64,000 nt of DNA from Leifsonia williamsii (GTDB lineage: Bacteria; Actinomycetota; Actinomycetes; Actinomycetales; Microbacteriaceae). Position numbers and translations under genes: made by a program. This document shows, piece by piece, positions 30,715-40,226 of this stretch. Position 1 is the stretch's first letter. Each line of letters begins with the position of its first letter. The notes beneath the pieces were generated by a model that worked only from the letters and a program-made list of their open reading frames with translations, made no database searches and was not told where the DNA came from. Location of the stretch: NCBI RefSeq assembly GCF_030433685.1, contig NZ_JAROCF010000001.1, forward strand, positions 3,720,001-3,784,000, in the 5' to 3' direction.

Positions 30715-31953
30715 ATGACCGACACGACACTGGTCGAGGCCGTTGCGCCCGAGGGGGCTGCACCGACCGGATCGGCCGCGGCGCGCGAGCGGTTCGCGCC
30801 GCTGTTCGAGCGGATCGCCGCCGACGCCGCGCGGCGCGAGCGCGAGCACGAGCTGCCGACGGCCCTCGTGCGGGGGCTGGCGGACGCGGGCTTCGGTGCG
30901 CTGCGCCTCCCCGTCTCCGCGGGAGGCTCGGGGCTGACGTTCGCGGAGCTGGGCGAGCTGCTCGTCGAGCTGGCGGCGGCCGACTCCAACCTGCCGCAGA
31001 TCTTCCGGGGGCACCTGGCCTTCGTGGAGGACCGGCTCGCCGCTCCCCCGTCGGCCTCGCGCGACGCGTGGCTGGCGCGCTTCGCCGCGGGCGAGGTCGT
31101 CGGCAACGCGTGGAGCGAGACCGGGCCGGTGACGCTCGGCGAGTCGGGCACGCGGGTGCGGCGCACCTCCGGCGGCGTGCTGCTGAGCGGCCGCAAGTTC
31201 TACACGACCGGCAGCCTCTACGCCGACTGGATCGACGCGACCGCGACCGATGAGGACGGCAACGCCGTCACCGTGCTCGTGCGCGTCGACCAGCCCGGCG
31301 TCACGGTGAGCGACGACTGGGACGGCTTCGGCCAGCAGCTCACCGGCACCGGGACCGCGGTGTTCGCGAACGCCGTGGTCGAGCCGGAGAACGTGTTCCG
31401 GTTCGAGGACCGCTTCCGCTACCAGACCGCGCTCTACCAGTGGACGCTCGTGTCGGTGCTCGCCGGCATCGCGCAGGCGGTGGAGCGGGAGGCGGGGGCC
31501 GCCCTGCGCGCCCGCACCCGCGTGTACAGCCACGGCCTGGCGCCGCTCGCGAAGGACGACGGGCAGCTGCAGGCCGTCATCGGGGAGATCTCGGCGACCG
31601 CGTTCACCGCGCGGGCGCTGGTGCGTTCGGTATCGGATGCGCTCGATGCGGCCGCCGCGACGGCTGCGCAGCGCGACTCCGCGGAGGACGTGGAGGCCAA
31701 CGTGCGCGCCGAGATCGCCTCGGCGCAGGCGCAGATCGCGCTGAGCCAGGCGGTCCCCGTCGCGGCGACGCGGCTCTTCGACACGCTCGGAGCCTCCGCC
31801 GTCAGCCGCTCCGCCGGACTCGACCGGCACTGGCGGAACGCCCGCACCGTGGCCTCCCACAACCCCTGGGTCTACAAGGCGCGGATCGTCGGCGACTGGA
31901 GCGTCAACGGCACCGCCCCCACCCCCATCTGGCACGTCGGCACGTCACGCTGA
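30715..31953 (+). CDS. Second DszC/SfnB-like flavin oxidoreductase
   Basis: 412 residues, the same family as the preceding gene but diverged: GLTFAELGELLVELAAADSN, NAWSETGPVTLGESGTRVRR, LLSGRKFYTTGSLYADWIDA, DDWDGFGQQLTGTGTAVFAN, and HWRNARTVASHNPWVYKARI. CGGAG lies 7 nt before ATG 30715. It is third in the operon, 12 bp after the previous stop. Two DszC-type enzymes with one DszA-type enzyme suggest stepwise oxidation of a sulfur compound or of two related substrates. No desulfinase (DszB) or dedicated flavin reductase (DszD) gene is present in the cluster. Confidence 0.87.
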   Translation: MTDTTLVEAVAPEGAAPTGSAAARERFAPLFERIAADAARREREHELPTALVRGLADAGFGALRLPVSAGGSGLTFAELGELLVELAAADSNLPQIFRGHLAFVEDRLAAPPSASRDAWLARFAAGEVVGNAWSETGPVTLGESGTRVRRTSGGVLLSGRKFYTTGSLYADWIDATATDEDGNAVTVLVRVDQPGVTVSDDWDGFGQQLTGTGTAVFANAVVEPENVFRFEDRFRYQTALYQWTLVSVLAGIAQAVEREAGAALRARTRVYSHGLAPLAKDDGQLQAVIGEISATAFTARALVRSVSDALDAAAATAAQRDSAEDVEANVRAEIASAQAQIALSQAVPVAATRLFDTLGASAVSRSAGLDRHWRNARTVASHNPWVYKARIVGDWSVNGTAPTPIWHVGTSR

Positions 31954-31998
31954 CCCGCTGACCGCTGACCTGCTGGGCCGCTAGCCGCCGAGCACGGG

Positions 31999-32463
31999 TC
32001 AGAGGAGGGGGAGGCGGCCGACGAGCTTGTCGATGCGGTTGCGCGGGCCGACGAGACCGACCGCGTAGTAGGAGAGGTCGGCGGGGGCTGCCGCGGCGAC
32101 CGTTTCGAGGTACTCGTCGTAGACGCGGGTGAGCTGCGCGGCGGCGGGCATGTCGGCAACGAACACGGTGTCGCTCGCCGCGGCGCGCGCGTGGAGGGCC
32201 GCGAGCTGCTCCGCGCTGCCCTTGAGAACGCTGCACCCTGCCCACGGCAGCCCCGGGTGGGCGTGGCCGCCGCTATCGACCGCCTCGGGGCCGAGGAGGC
32301 CGGCGACGTGCGGTGCGGTCGCCGCGGCGACGCACGCGGCGGCGTTCGTCGCGATGCCGGCCGGGAGCGCCTCGTCGACGACGATCACCCACTTGAGCCG
32401 GGCCGAGCGGGTGGGCGCGCCGGTGTCCACCTCGTGGGGAGCGAAGCCGACGACTGGATTCAT
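31999..32463 (-). CDS. DUF2000 family protein
   Basis: 154 residues: LKWVIVVDEALPAGIATNAA, a central GHAHPGLPWAGCSVLKGSAEQ segment, FVADMPAAAQLTRVYDEYLE, and SYYAVGLVGPRNRIDKLVGR. This matches the DUF2000 family, whose peptidyl-tRNA-hydrolase-like fold suggests a small-ligand or nucleic-acid role, not established. It is divergent from the Lrp/AsnC gene at 32571 with a palindrome between them, so it may be that regulator's target. Confidence 0.8.
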   Translation of the reverse strand: MNPVVGFAPHEVDTGAPTRSARLKWVIVVDEALPAGIATNAAACVAAATAPHVAGLLGPEAVDSGGHAHPGLPWAGCSVLKGSAEQLAALHARAAASDTVFVADMPAAAQLTRVYDEYLETVAAAAPADLSYYAVGLVGPRNRIDKLVGRLPLL

Positions 32464-32541
32464 TAGCGGCCCTTTCGGATGCGCGGTCGGATGCCCAGGA
32501 GGCTACCGAATCACCGGGATCGCCGCTCGATCATCGAACTT

Positions 32542-32562
32542 CGTTCGGCGAACGGCTACGCT
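32542..32562. promoter_or_regulatory. Palindrome and -10 upstream of the Lrp gene
   Basis: CGTTCGGCGAACG (32542-32554) is a perfect 13-bp palindrome directly before TACGCT (32557-32562), a -10 ending 8 nt from the Lrp start codon. It overlaps the -35 zone, as expected for an autoregulatory Lrp/AsnC site. Confidence 0.55.
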
Positions 32563-32570
32563 GAGCCTCC

Positions 32571-33026
32571 ATGGACGAACTTGATCGGGCGATCCTGCGC
32601 GAACTCCAGTCGGATGCGCGGCGCAGCAACCGCGACGTCGCAGCGGCGGTCGGCGTCTCGCCGAGCACCGCGCTCGAGCGCACGCGCGCGCTGCGGCAGC
32701 GCGGGATCATCCGCGGCGCGACCCTCGACGTCGACCTCGCCCAGCTCGGCCGCGGGGTGCAGGCGCTCATCGCCGTCCGCATCCGTCCGCCCGCGCGCCC
32801 GGTGATCGAGGGGTTTCGGGACTGGGTGGCGGCGCTGCCGGAGACGCTGGGCGTGTTCGTGACGAGCGGGAACGAGGACTTCATCATCCACGTGGCCGTC
32901 GCCGACAACGAGGGGCTGTACGCCTTCGTCATCGACCGGCTCACCCAGCGGCGCGAGGTCGCCGACGTGCGCACGTCGGTCGTCTACGAGCACCTGCGCA
33001 GCGGGCGGGTGGAGCCGCTGGGCTGA
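32571..33026 (+). CDS. Lrp/AsnC-family transcriptional regulator
   Basis: 151 residues. The HTH is ILRELQSDARRSNRDVAAAV, then GVSPSTALERTRALRQRGII; the RAM effector domain follows from about 65 (QALIAVRIRPPARPVIEGFR, VFVTSGNEDFIIHVAVADNE). Such regulators respond to amino acids or related metabolites. It is divergent from the DUF2000 gene. Transcription start appears to lie at or within 2 nt of ATG 32571. Confidence 0.92.
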   Translation: MDELDRAILRELQSDARRSNRDVAAAVGVSPSTALERTRALRQRGIIRGATLDVDLAQLGRGVQALIAVRIRPPARPVIEGFRDWVAALPETLGVFVTSGNEDFIIHVAVADNEGLYAFVIDRLTQRREVADVRTSVVYEHLRSGRVEPLG

Positions 33027-33103
33027 GCCTGGTGGCAGGACGCATGCGATCACTAGCCTGGGCCTGAGGCCGCGCCCTCGGAGCCGGCCGGAGGAGGGAC
33101 ATC

Positions 33104-33277
33104 GTGGACGATCTTCGAGGCTCTGCGCAGGAGCGGCTCACGCAGCTGGACGCCGCGGTGGGGCGCGGCGGCGCGACGTCCGAGTGGCTGGAGCGGCAGT
33201 TGCGCGCGGCCCTCACCGAGCTGACGCAGCTGGAGCCGGTGGCCGACGCCGAGCAGGACCGGCGCGAGGACTACTGA
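33104..33277 (+). CDS. Small hypothetical protein (57 aa)
   Basis: GTG 33104 follows a strong GGAGGAGGG site 4 nt upstream and the frame stays open for 57 codons: MDDLRGSAQERLTQLDAAVG, then a helical stretch SEWLERQLRAALTELTQLEP and an acidic tail ending RREDY. It is mostly alpha-helical and strongly charged, with no membrane segment. TAGCCT at about 33052 is a possible -10. I do not recognise a family. It ends 14 bp before the convergent MFS gene. Confidence 0.65.
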   Translation: MDDLRGSAQERLTQLDAAVGRGGATSEWLERQLRAALTELTQLEPVADAEQDRREDY

Positions 33278-33291
33278 GCGCCTCCCCGCGG

Positions 33292-34740
33292 TCAGCGGGT
33301 GAGCGCGTGCTGGTGCGCGGCGGGCTCGGGGGTGGTCGGGTCGGCGGCGCGGGGGTTGCGGATGCCCGCGGCCGAGACCAGCGCGCCGACCGCGAGCGAG
33401 ACGGCGGCCGCGCCGGCGAGAGCGTGGAAGCCGTCGACTCCCGAGAGCCCGCCGCTCATCGTGCCCGCGACCGAGCCGGCGAGCGCCACCGTCACCAGCC
33501 CGGCGACGCGCGAGACGGCGTTGTTGACGGCGGAGGCGATGCCCGACCGCGCCGAGTCGACCGCGCCGAGGATGGTCGCGGTCAGCGGCGCGACGGTGAT
33601 CGACATCCCGAGCCCGAACAGCGCGACCGCCGGCAGCACCTCGGTGACGTAGTCGGCGTGCGTGCCGATCCGCAGCATCAGCGCGAAGCCGCCCGCGGCG
33701 ACCAGCGGGCCGGCCGTCATCAGGAGGCGCGGCCCGATGCGCCCGCTCAGCCGGCCGAACATGGCCGAGAGGGCGATCAGGAGGACGCTGGAGGGCACCA
33801 TCGCGAACCCGGCGAGCGTCGCGCTGTAGCCGGCGCCCTGCTGCAGGAAGAGGGCGAGCGCGAACGTGCCGACGGCGACGCCGCCGTAGATGAACGCGGT
33901 CGCGACGTTGCCCACCGAGAAGTCGCGCTCGCGGAAGATCGCCAGCGGCAGCATCGGCCGGGCCGCGCGGCGCTCCCACAGCACGAACGCCACCGCGGCG
34001 GCGAGGCCGACGACCAGCGACCCGAGGATGACCGGGGAGGTCCAGCCGTAGCGGCCGTGCTCGATCAGCGCGAACACCGACAGCCCGAGCCCGACCACGG
34101 CGAGCGCCGCACCGACTCCGTCCACCCGGGCGCCGGCGGCTCGCGGCGGGTCGGCGGGCAGGCCGCGCAGCAGGAGCAGGGTGACCGCGATCGGCAGGAG
34201 GTTGATGCCGAACACCCAGCGCCACGACAGCGTGTCGACGAGCACGCCGCCGACGACCGGTCCGGCGATGCTGGCGAGGCTGGTCACCGCTGTCCAGGCG
34301 CCGATCGCGCGCGCCTGGGCGGCCCCGCGGAAGGCGCTGAGGATCAGCGCGAGCGAGCTGGGGACGAGGAGCGCCCCGGCGACGCCCTGCGCCCCGCGCG
34401 CGACGATCAGCACCCCGGCGGTCGGCGCGAGCGCGCAGACCGCGGATGCGACGGCGAAGCCGACGAGCCCCCAGAGCAGCACCCGGCGGCGCCCGTACAG
34501 GTCGGAGAGCGACCCGGCCAGCAGGATGACCGCGCCGAGGGTCAGGAGGTACGCATCCACGATCCACTGCTGTGCGGCGAGTCCGCCGCCGAGCTCACGG
34601 CCGATCGCGGGCAGTGCGACGTTCACGACGCTGCCGTCGAGGAAGGCGATGAACGTCGCGAGGATCGCGACCGCGAGGACGGTCCGCTGCTGGGGTGTGT
34701 TCGGGCTGCCCACCGTCGTGGAGGTGCTCCGTCGGGCCAT
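33292..34740 (-). CDS. MFS drug exporter, DHA2 (14-TM, EmrB/QacA-like)
   Basis: 482 residues with about 14 membrane helices. Motif D1-like FLDGSVVNVALPAIGREL, motif A GSLSDLYGRRRVLLWG and motif C GPVVGGVLVDTLSWRWVF identify the drug/H+ antiporter-2 family, which exports hydrophobic or cationic toxicants using proton motive force. ATG 34740 follows GGAG. It lies downstream of an NTF2-like gene on the same strand with a 95-bp gap. No regulator is adjacent. Confidence 0.9.
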   Translation of the reverse strand: MARRSTSTTVGSPNTPQQRTVLAVAILATFIAFLDGSVVNVALPAIGRELGGGLAAQQWIVDAYLLTLGAVILLAGSLSDLYGRRRVLLWGLVGFAVASAVCALAPTAGVLIVARGAQGVAGALLVPSSLALILSAFRGAAQARAIGAWTAVTSLASIAGPVVGGVLVDTLSWRWVFGINLLPIAVTLLLLRGLPADPPRAAGARVDGVGAALAVVGLGLSVFALIEHGRYGWTSPVILGSLVVGLAAAVAFVLWERRAARPMLPLAIFRERDFSVGNVATAFIYGGVAVGTFALALFLQQGAGYSATLAGFAMVPSSVLLIALSAMFGRLSGRIGPRLLMTAGPLVAAGGFALMLRIGTHADYVTEVLPAVALFGLGMSITVAPLTATILGAVDSARSGIASAVNNAVSRVAGLVTVALAGSVAGTMSGGLSGVDGFHALAGAAAVSLAVGALVSAAGIRNPRAADPTTPEPAAHQHALTR

Positions 34741-34835
34741 GGTCGTCGTCTCCGCTCCCGGCGCACCGGGTGTGCGCCAGCAGCTTCGACCGGGTGGAGG
34801 GTGCCGTTGTGACACCCGGGAGGGCTGCGGCCGGC

Positions 34836-35276
34836 TCAGACGGTCACGCCGTGGCGCAGCGGCGCAGGGTGCATCCGCACCCACACGAGGCTGATCAGCG
34901 CGCCGGTGAAGTCGACGGCGAGCGCCGCGACCGGCGTCCCCGAGTCGACGACCATCAGGCCGGGACGGCTGTTGACCGCGCGCTCCTGCACGACCACGCC
35001 CGGGCCGGCCGCGAGACCGTGCGCGAGCACCTCGGCCGCGTCGTAGGGGCCGCGCACCACCCGCACCTCCGACCCGTCCGGCTCACCGCGGTCGACGACC
35101 ACCGCCACGCCCGGATGCAGCAGGGAGCGCAGCCGGTCGAGGTCGCCCGCGGCTCCGGCCTCGCCGAGGCCGTGCACGGTCGCGTGGCGCAGGCCGAAGG
35201 CGAAGTGGCGGCGCAGGCCCGCCGGGTGCCGGCCGCTGGCCGGTCGTGTCGTCGTCCCACTATCGCTCTTGCGCAC
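34836..35276 (-). CDS. NTF2-like (SnoaL/SigJ C-terminal type) protein
   Basis: 146 residues. After a basic N-terminus the sequence GLGEAGAAGDLDRLRSLLHP, GVAVVVDRGEPDGSEV, GPYDAAEVLAHGLAAGP and VDFTGALISLVWVRMHPAPL follows the cone-shaped NTF2/SnoaL fold found free or at the end of SigJ-type sigma factors. GTG 35276 is chosen for GGGAGG 5 nt upstream; a TTG 13 codons earlier is possible. No sigma domains precede it, so it may be a stand-alone small-ligand protein. Confidence 0.7.
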   Translation of the reverse strand: MRKSDSGTTTRPASGRHPAGLRRHFAFGLRHATVHGLGEAGAAGDLDRLRSLLHPGVAVVVDRGEPDGSEVRVVRGPYDAAEVLAHGLAAGPGVVVQERAVNSRPGLMVVDSGTPVAALAVDFTGALISLVWVRMHPAPLRHGVTV

Positions 35277-35471
35277 CGCAGCCTCCCGCGTCCCGTCGTG
35301 TCCCTCCCAGAGCAAGGTCCCTCACAGAACAAGACCGTGCAGGTCTCCCGGATGTGACTCCGCCTGGCCGAATGCTGCGCTTCCGCTGTGCACGCGACCC
35401 TCGCCCTCCCGCCGCCCGGCCTGGCGGCCTACCCTGGCAGCATCGATCGACGCCAAGGGTGAGGAGCGGTC

Positions 35472-36638
<1,167 letters not shown>

Positions 36639-36662
36639 GCGGGCCCGTGCCACGATGAGGTC

Positions 36663-37892
36663 ATGCGGGGGACGACAGCGGCCAGGGCAGCACGCGCCGC
36701 CGCGCTCCTCCTCACGCCCCTGCTCGCGCTCACGACGCTGACCGCGTGCACCCAGGAGCTCCGCGGCGAGGAGGACCTCGGCGCCCGTCCCTACACCGGC
36801 CGGTTCTACGAGGACCCGCCGAGCGCGGTCGGGGCGCCCGGCGTGGTGGTGCGGTCGGAGGTGGCGGCCGGAGCGCCGGAGGGGGCGACCGCGTGGCGCA
36901 TCCTGTTCCGGTCGACGGATCTGCGCGGGGATGCGGTGCTCAACAGCGGGATGCTCGTCGTGCCCGACGGCCCGGCGCCGGACGACGGGCGCACGATCGT
37001 ATCGTGGGGGCATCCGACCACGGGGAGCGCCGAGAAGTGCGCGCCGTCGCGATCCGTCGACCCGTATCTGTGGATGGAGGGGCTGCCGAGCCTCCTGAAG
37101 CAGGGCTACGCCGTCGTCTCCACCGACTACACCGGCATGGGGGTCCCCGGCCCCGACTCCTACCTGATCGGCGCGACCGAGGGGCGCAACGTGCTCGACG
37201 CGGCCCGCGCGGCCCGCGGCTTCCTCGGCGACGCCGCGAGCGACAGGGTGCTCCTGTGGGGGCACTCGCAGGGCGGCCAGGCCGTGCTGTTCGCGGCGCA
37301 GCTGTCGCGGGAGTACGCGCCGGAGCTGGACGTGCGCGCGGTCGCCGTCGCCGCACCCGCCACCGACCTCGCAGCGCTGCTGCGGGCCGACATCGGCGAT
37401 GTGTCGGGGGTGAGCATCGGCTCGTACGCCTTCGCCGCGTACTCGGAGGTGTACGACGCACCGCTCGACAGCATCCTGACGCCGGAGGCGGAGGCCGCGC
37501 TCCCCGCCATGAACGGCTTCTGCCTCATCACCCAGAACGCCGCCCTGCACAAGGTCGCGCAACCGCTGGTCGGCCGGTTCGTCACCGCCGACCCCGGTGC
37601 GACGCAGCCGTGGGCGGACCTCCTCGCGGCCAACACTCCCGGCACCTCCGCGCTGCCGATGCCGCTGCTGGTGGCGCAGGGACGGGCGGACCAGCTCGTA
37701 CGGCCGGCAGCGACCTCCGCCTTCGTCGAGCGCGAGAAGCGGCTCGGGACGGCGGTGACGTACGACGAGATCGCGGGGGCGACGCACGGGTCGATCGCGG
37801 ACAAGGCGCTTCCGGGGGTGCTGCGGTTCTTCGCGGAGGAGGTTCGGGCATCGGCCTCGCGGTCGTCCGCTCCTTCCTCGGGGAGCCGGTAG
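36663..37892 (+). CDS. Secreted alpha/beta-hydrolase, LIP-family lipase (lipoprotein)
   Basis: 409 residues. The signal peptide ends in LTAC (Cys29), predicting a lipoprotein. The fungal-type secretory lipase fold shows AWRILFRSTDLRGDAVLNSG, HPTTGSAEKCAPS, GYAVVSTDYTGMGVPG, the nucleophile elbow WGHSQGGQAVLFAAQ, and a late GATHGSIAD with the likely catalytic His. It would hydrolyse lipids or esters outside the cell. CACGAT (36651-36656) ends 6 nt before ATG, so the mRNA may be leaderless. It converges on the DUF4326 gene with 5 bp between stops. Confidence 0.87.
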   Translation: MRGTTAARAARAAALLLTPLLALTTLTACTQELRGEEDLGARPYTGRFYEDPPSAVGAPGVVVRSEVAAGAPEGATAWRILFRSTDLRGDAVLNSGMLVVPDGPAPDDGRTIVSWGHPTTGSAEKCAPSRSVDPYLWMEGLPSLLKQGYAVVSTDYTGMGVPGPDSYLIGATEGRNVLDAARAARGFLGDAASDRVLLWGHSQGGQAVLFAAQLSREYAPELDVRAVAVAAPATDLAALLRADIGDVSGVSIGSYAFAAYSEVYDAPLDSILTPEAEAALPAMNGFCLITQNAALHKVAQPLVGRFVTADPGATQPWADLLAANTPGTSALPMPLLVAQGRADQLVRPAATSAFVEREKRLGTAVTYDEIAGATHGSIADKALPGVLRFFAEEVRASASRSSAPSSGSR

Positions 37893-37897
37893 GCAGT

Positions 37898-38218
37898 TCA
37901 GCCTTCGTCGGTGCCTCTGTTCGCGATCTCGAGCAGAACGTCGGCGTGGCAGAGCTGATCCAGCGGGCACCAGCACGCCAGGTTCTTTCCCACGAGTCGC
38001 TCGCGGATCTCGTCGGGCCCCGGGTAGTCCAGCGCCGCTCGCGCGGCCGGGTCGTCGAGCATCGCGCGGAATGCTGCGATCGCGTGCGCGCGGCCGTGCT
38101 CGGCGATCGAGAACGGGTTGCCCCACTTCGACGGGCGCGCGACGACGACCGTGTTCTCCGGCTTCCGCCACCCCTTGCGGCGGGACAGCTGGATGCGTCG
38201 GGGGGTGTCGCCTCTCAT
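37898..38218 (-). CDS. DUF4326 domain protein
   Basis: 106 residues: TVVVARPSKWGNPFSI, HAIAAFRAMLDDPAARAAL, and LVGKNLACWCPLDQLCHADV. The CWC/LC(H) cysteines and the R-P-S-x-W-G-N-P opening are the DUF4326 signature, a family common in phages and bacteria and possibly metal-binding. GAGAGGCGGC precedes ATG 38218. A 15-bp tandem repeat lies just upstream. Function is unknown. Confidence 0.85.
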   Translation of the reverse strand: MRGDTPRRIQLSRRKGWRKPENTVVVARPSKWGNPFSIAEHGRAHAIAAFRAMLDDPAARAALDYPGPDEIRERLVGKNLACWCPLDQLCHADVLLEIANRGTDEG

Positions 38219-38246
38219 GCCGCCTCTCCCTTCTCGCCGATCAGCT

Positions 38247-38300
38247 CGGCCTCGATCTCTTCGGTCTCGATCTCTTCGGTCTCGTTCTCTTCGGTCTCGA
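38247..38300. repeat. 15-bp tandem repeat, 3.6 copies
   Basis: The unit CGGTCTCGATCTCTT recurs at 38247, 38262, 38277 and partly at 38292, with three substitutions in total. It fills the divergent promoter region between the DUF4326 gene and the SDR gene. Confidence 0.9.
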
Positions 38301-38332
38301 CACGGGCCCGCCGGTGGCCCTAGCCTCCCGCT

Positions 38333-39106
38333 GTGGACCTCCGACTCACAGGCAAGCACGCCGTCGTCACCGGCGCGAGCCGCGGCATCGGCCTCGCGAT
38401 CGTCCGCTCCTTGCTCGCGGAGGGGGTCGGCGTCGTCGGCGTCGCCCGCCGGGGCACGGCCGAGACGGCCGAGCTCGAGCGCGCGGGCTCCTTCGAGCTT
38501 CTGGAGGCCGACCTCGGCGCCGAGGAGGGCATCCTCGCCGCGGCGGCGCGGATCGACGGCCCGGTCGACATCCTCGTCAACAACGTCGGCTCGGCGCCCC
38601 CGCGGCCCGGCGGCTTCGCGAGCATCACCGACGAGCAGTGGACGGCGACGTACGGCTTGAACGCGCTCGCGGCGGTGCGGACCACGCGCGCCCTCCTCGA
38701 TCGCATCCCCGACGGCGGCTGCATCGTGAACATCGCCTCCGAGAACGCGATGCTCGCCGATCCGCTCGTCATGGACTACAGCGCGGCGAAGGCCGCCCTG
38801 CTGAGCTTCACGAAGTCGCTGTCCAAAGAGCTCGGCCCGCGCGGCATCCGCGTCGACTCCATCAGTCCCGGCCCCGTGGCCACCGACCTGTGGCTGGGTG
38901 ACGGTGGCGTCGCGCGGACGGTCGCGGCCGCCACCGGCGCGGACCCCGACCAGGTGCGCAAGGGCGCCGAGCAGTCGATGGCGACCGGGCGCTTCACGAC
39001 GCCGGAGGAGGTGGCGGCGCTGACCGCGATGCTGGCCAGCCCGCTGCTCGGCAACCTGACCGGCGCGGATGTGGTGATCGACGGCGGCCTGCGGCAGACC
39101 ATGTGA
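38333..39106 (+). CDS. Short-chain dehydrogenase/reductase
   Basis: 257 residues, classical SDR: cofactor motif VTGASRGIGLAIV, NNVGS, the catalytic Ser region IVNIASENAM, YSAAKAALLSFTKSL (Tyr-X3-Lys), and the C-terminal GADVVIDGGLRQTM. NADP preference is suggested by Arg residues after the second strand (VARRG). GTG 38333 is set by TAGCCT at 38321-38326, ending 6 nt upstream: leaderless. The substrate is unknown. Confidence 0.9.
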   Translation: MDLRLTGKHAVVTGASRGIGLAIVRSLLAEGVGVVGVARRGTAETAELERAGSFELLEADLGAEEGILAAAARIDGPVDILVNNVGSAPPRPGGFASITDEQWTATYGLNALAAVRTTRALLDRIPDGGCIVNIASENAMLADPLVMDYSAAKAALLSFTKSLSKELGPRGIRVDSISPGPVATDLWLGDGGVARTVAAATGADPDQVRKGAEQSMATGRFTTPEEVAALTAMLASPLLGNLTGADVVIDGGLRQTM

Positions 39107-39140
39107 GCGAGGTGCCACGGGCGTGGGCCGCGTGCGCCCG

Positions 39141-39956
39141 TCACGGCACCGCGTCTCTCACGACGTCGACGATGCCGCGGGGCGGTCGGCCCAGCAGGGC
39201 GGCGAGGTCGCCGGTCTCGGCGGCGAGCAGGCCTCGCGCTGCGAGCGCCTGCAGCGGACCCAACGGCCCAGCGGCTTCCGGCGCCACGCGCTCGTGCGCG
39301 ACCGGCCTGCCGAGGGCGGCGGCGAGTGCAGCGGCGAGCGCGTCGTACGTCCACGCCGGGCCGCGCAGCTCCAGCACGTGCTCCCGCGGCGGGCGCAGCG
39401 CTGCGGCGGCCGCCGCCTCGGCGAGATCGCGCAGCGACGCCGTCGCCAGCGGGCCGTCACCCGCCGCCGATGCGATGCGCCCGGCCTCCGCCTCCGCGAG
39501 CGCCCGCTCCACGAACGGCTCGGTGTAGAAGCCGTTGCGCAGGATCGTCGCGCCGCGCCCGTCGCGGTCGAAGGCGTCCAGCAGGAGTCCCTCCGTCGTC
39601 GCATGACCCGGATCGTGTTGAGCGCCGAACGCGCTGGTGTAGACGACCCGGCGGACGCCTGCGGTGAGCGCCGCCTCGACGACGGCCCGGTGCTGCGGGA
39701 CGCGGACGCCCGGGTCGAGCGCCGGACTCGACACGAACACCAGCGTGTCGATGCCCGCGAAGGCGGCGGCCAGCGTCGCGGGGTCGTCGTAGTCGCCCGC
39801 GCGGGTCGGGAGGCGCCGGTCGGCGAAGGCACGTGCGTCGCCGGCGCGGCGGACGAGCGCGTGCACGCGGCCCGGCGCGCGGTCGGCGAGAGTGGCGACG
39901 ATCGCGCCGCCGAGGCGCCCGGTGGCGCCGGTGATGAGGATGTGGTGCCCGCTCAC
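39141..39956 (-). CDS. NmrA-like NAD(P)-binding reductase (atypical SDR)
   Basis: 271 residues. It begins MSGHHILITGATGRLGGAIV, has DTLVFVSSPALDPGVRVPQH, RRVVYTSAFGAQHDPGHATT and a C-terminal substrate region resembling quinone oxidoreductase QOR2/NmrA proteins. The SDR Tyr-X3-Lys pair is not conserved, as in redox-sensing members. GTG 39956 is the start. It converges on the preceding SDR gene with 34 bp between stops. Between 39957 and 40226 there is no gene; the only structure is the hairpin at 40097-40122. Confidence 0.85.
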   Translation of the reverse strand: MSGHHILITGATGRLGGAIVATLADRAPGRVHALVRRAGDARAFADRRLPTRAGDYDDPATLAAAFAGIDTLVFVSSPALDPGVRVPQHRAVVEAALTAGVRRVVYTSAFGAQHDPGHATTEGLLLDAFDRDGRGATILRNGFYTEPFVERALAEAEAGRIASAAGDGPLATASLRDLAEAAAAAALRPPREHVLELRGPAWTYDALAAALAAALGRPVAHERVAPEAAGPLGPLQALAARGLLAAETGDLAALLGRPPRGIVDVVRDAVP

Positions 39957-40096
39957 GGGCAGGCCGGAGGGGCGGACCGTCAGGCCCGCACCGGGTCGAT
40001 CGAAGGAATCGGCATCTGCGCGGCAGCTTACGGCATCCGCGGCCGGCTGTGATTCATCCCCCGTTCACCGCGGGATGCCACACTCCCGGAACCGCC

Positions 40097-40122
40097 GCGG
40101 GCGTTCCGGGGGGAGCGCCCGC
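40097..40122 (-). terminator. Hairpin downstream of the 91-aa membrane protein
   Basis: GCGGGCG (40097-40103) and CGCCCGC (40116-40122) form a 7-bp stem with a 12-nt loop about 105 bp after the stop at 40227. It is a weak terminator candidate. Confidence 0.4.
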
Positions 40123-40226
40123 AGATGCCCGGCCTCATGTCGACGGCGGTCCCGGTCGTGACCGCCGGTCCGAGCCGCCCCAGGGTGTGCCGCGGCGGTC
40201 ACGCCTCGGCGCCCGGACGGCGCACC

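Noticed and set aside
38247..38300. Possible CRISPR-like repeat
   Set aside because: Units are contiguous 15-mers without spacers; it is a simple tandem repeat and no cas genes are present.
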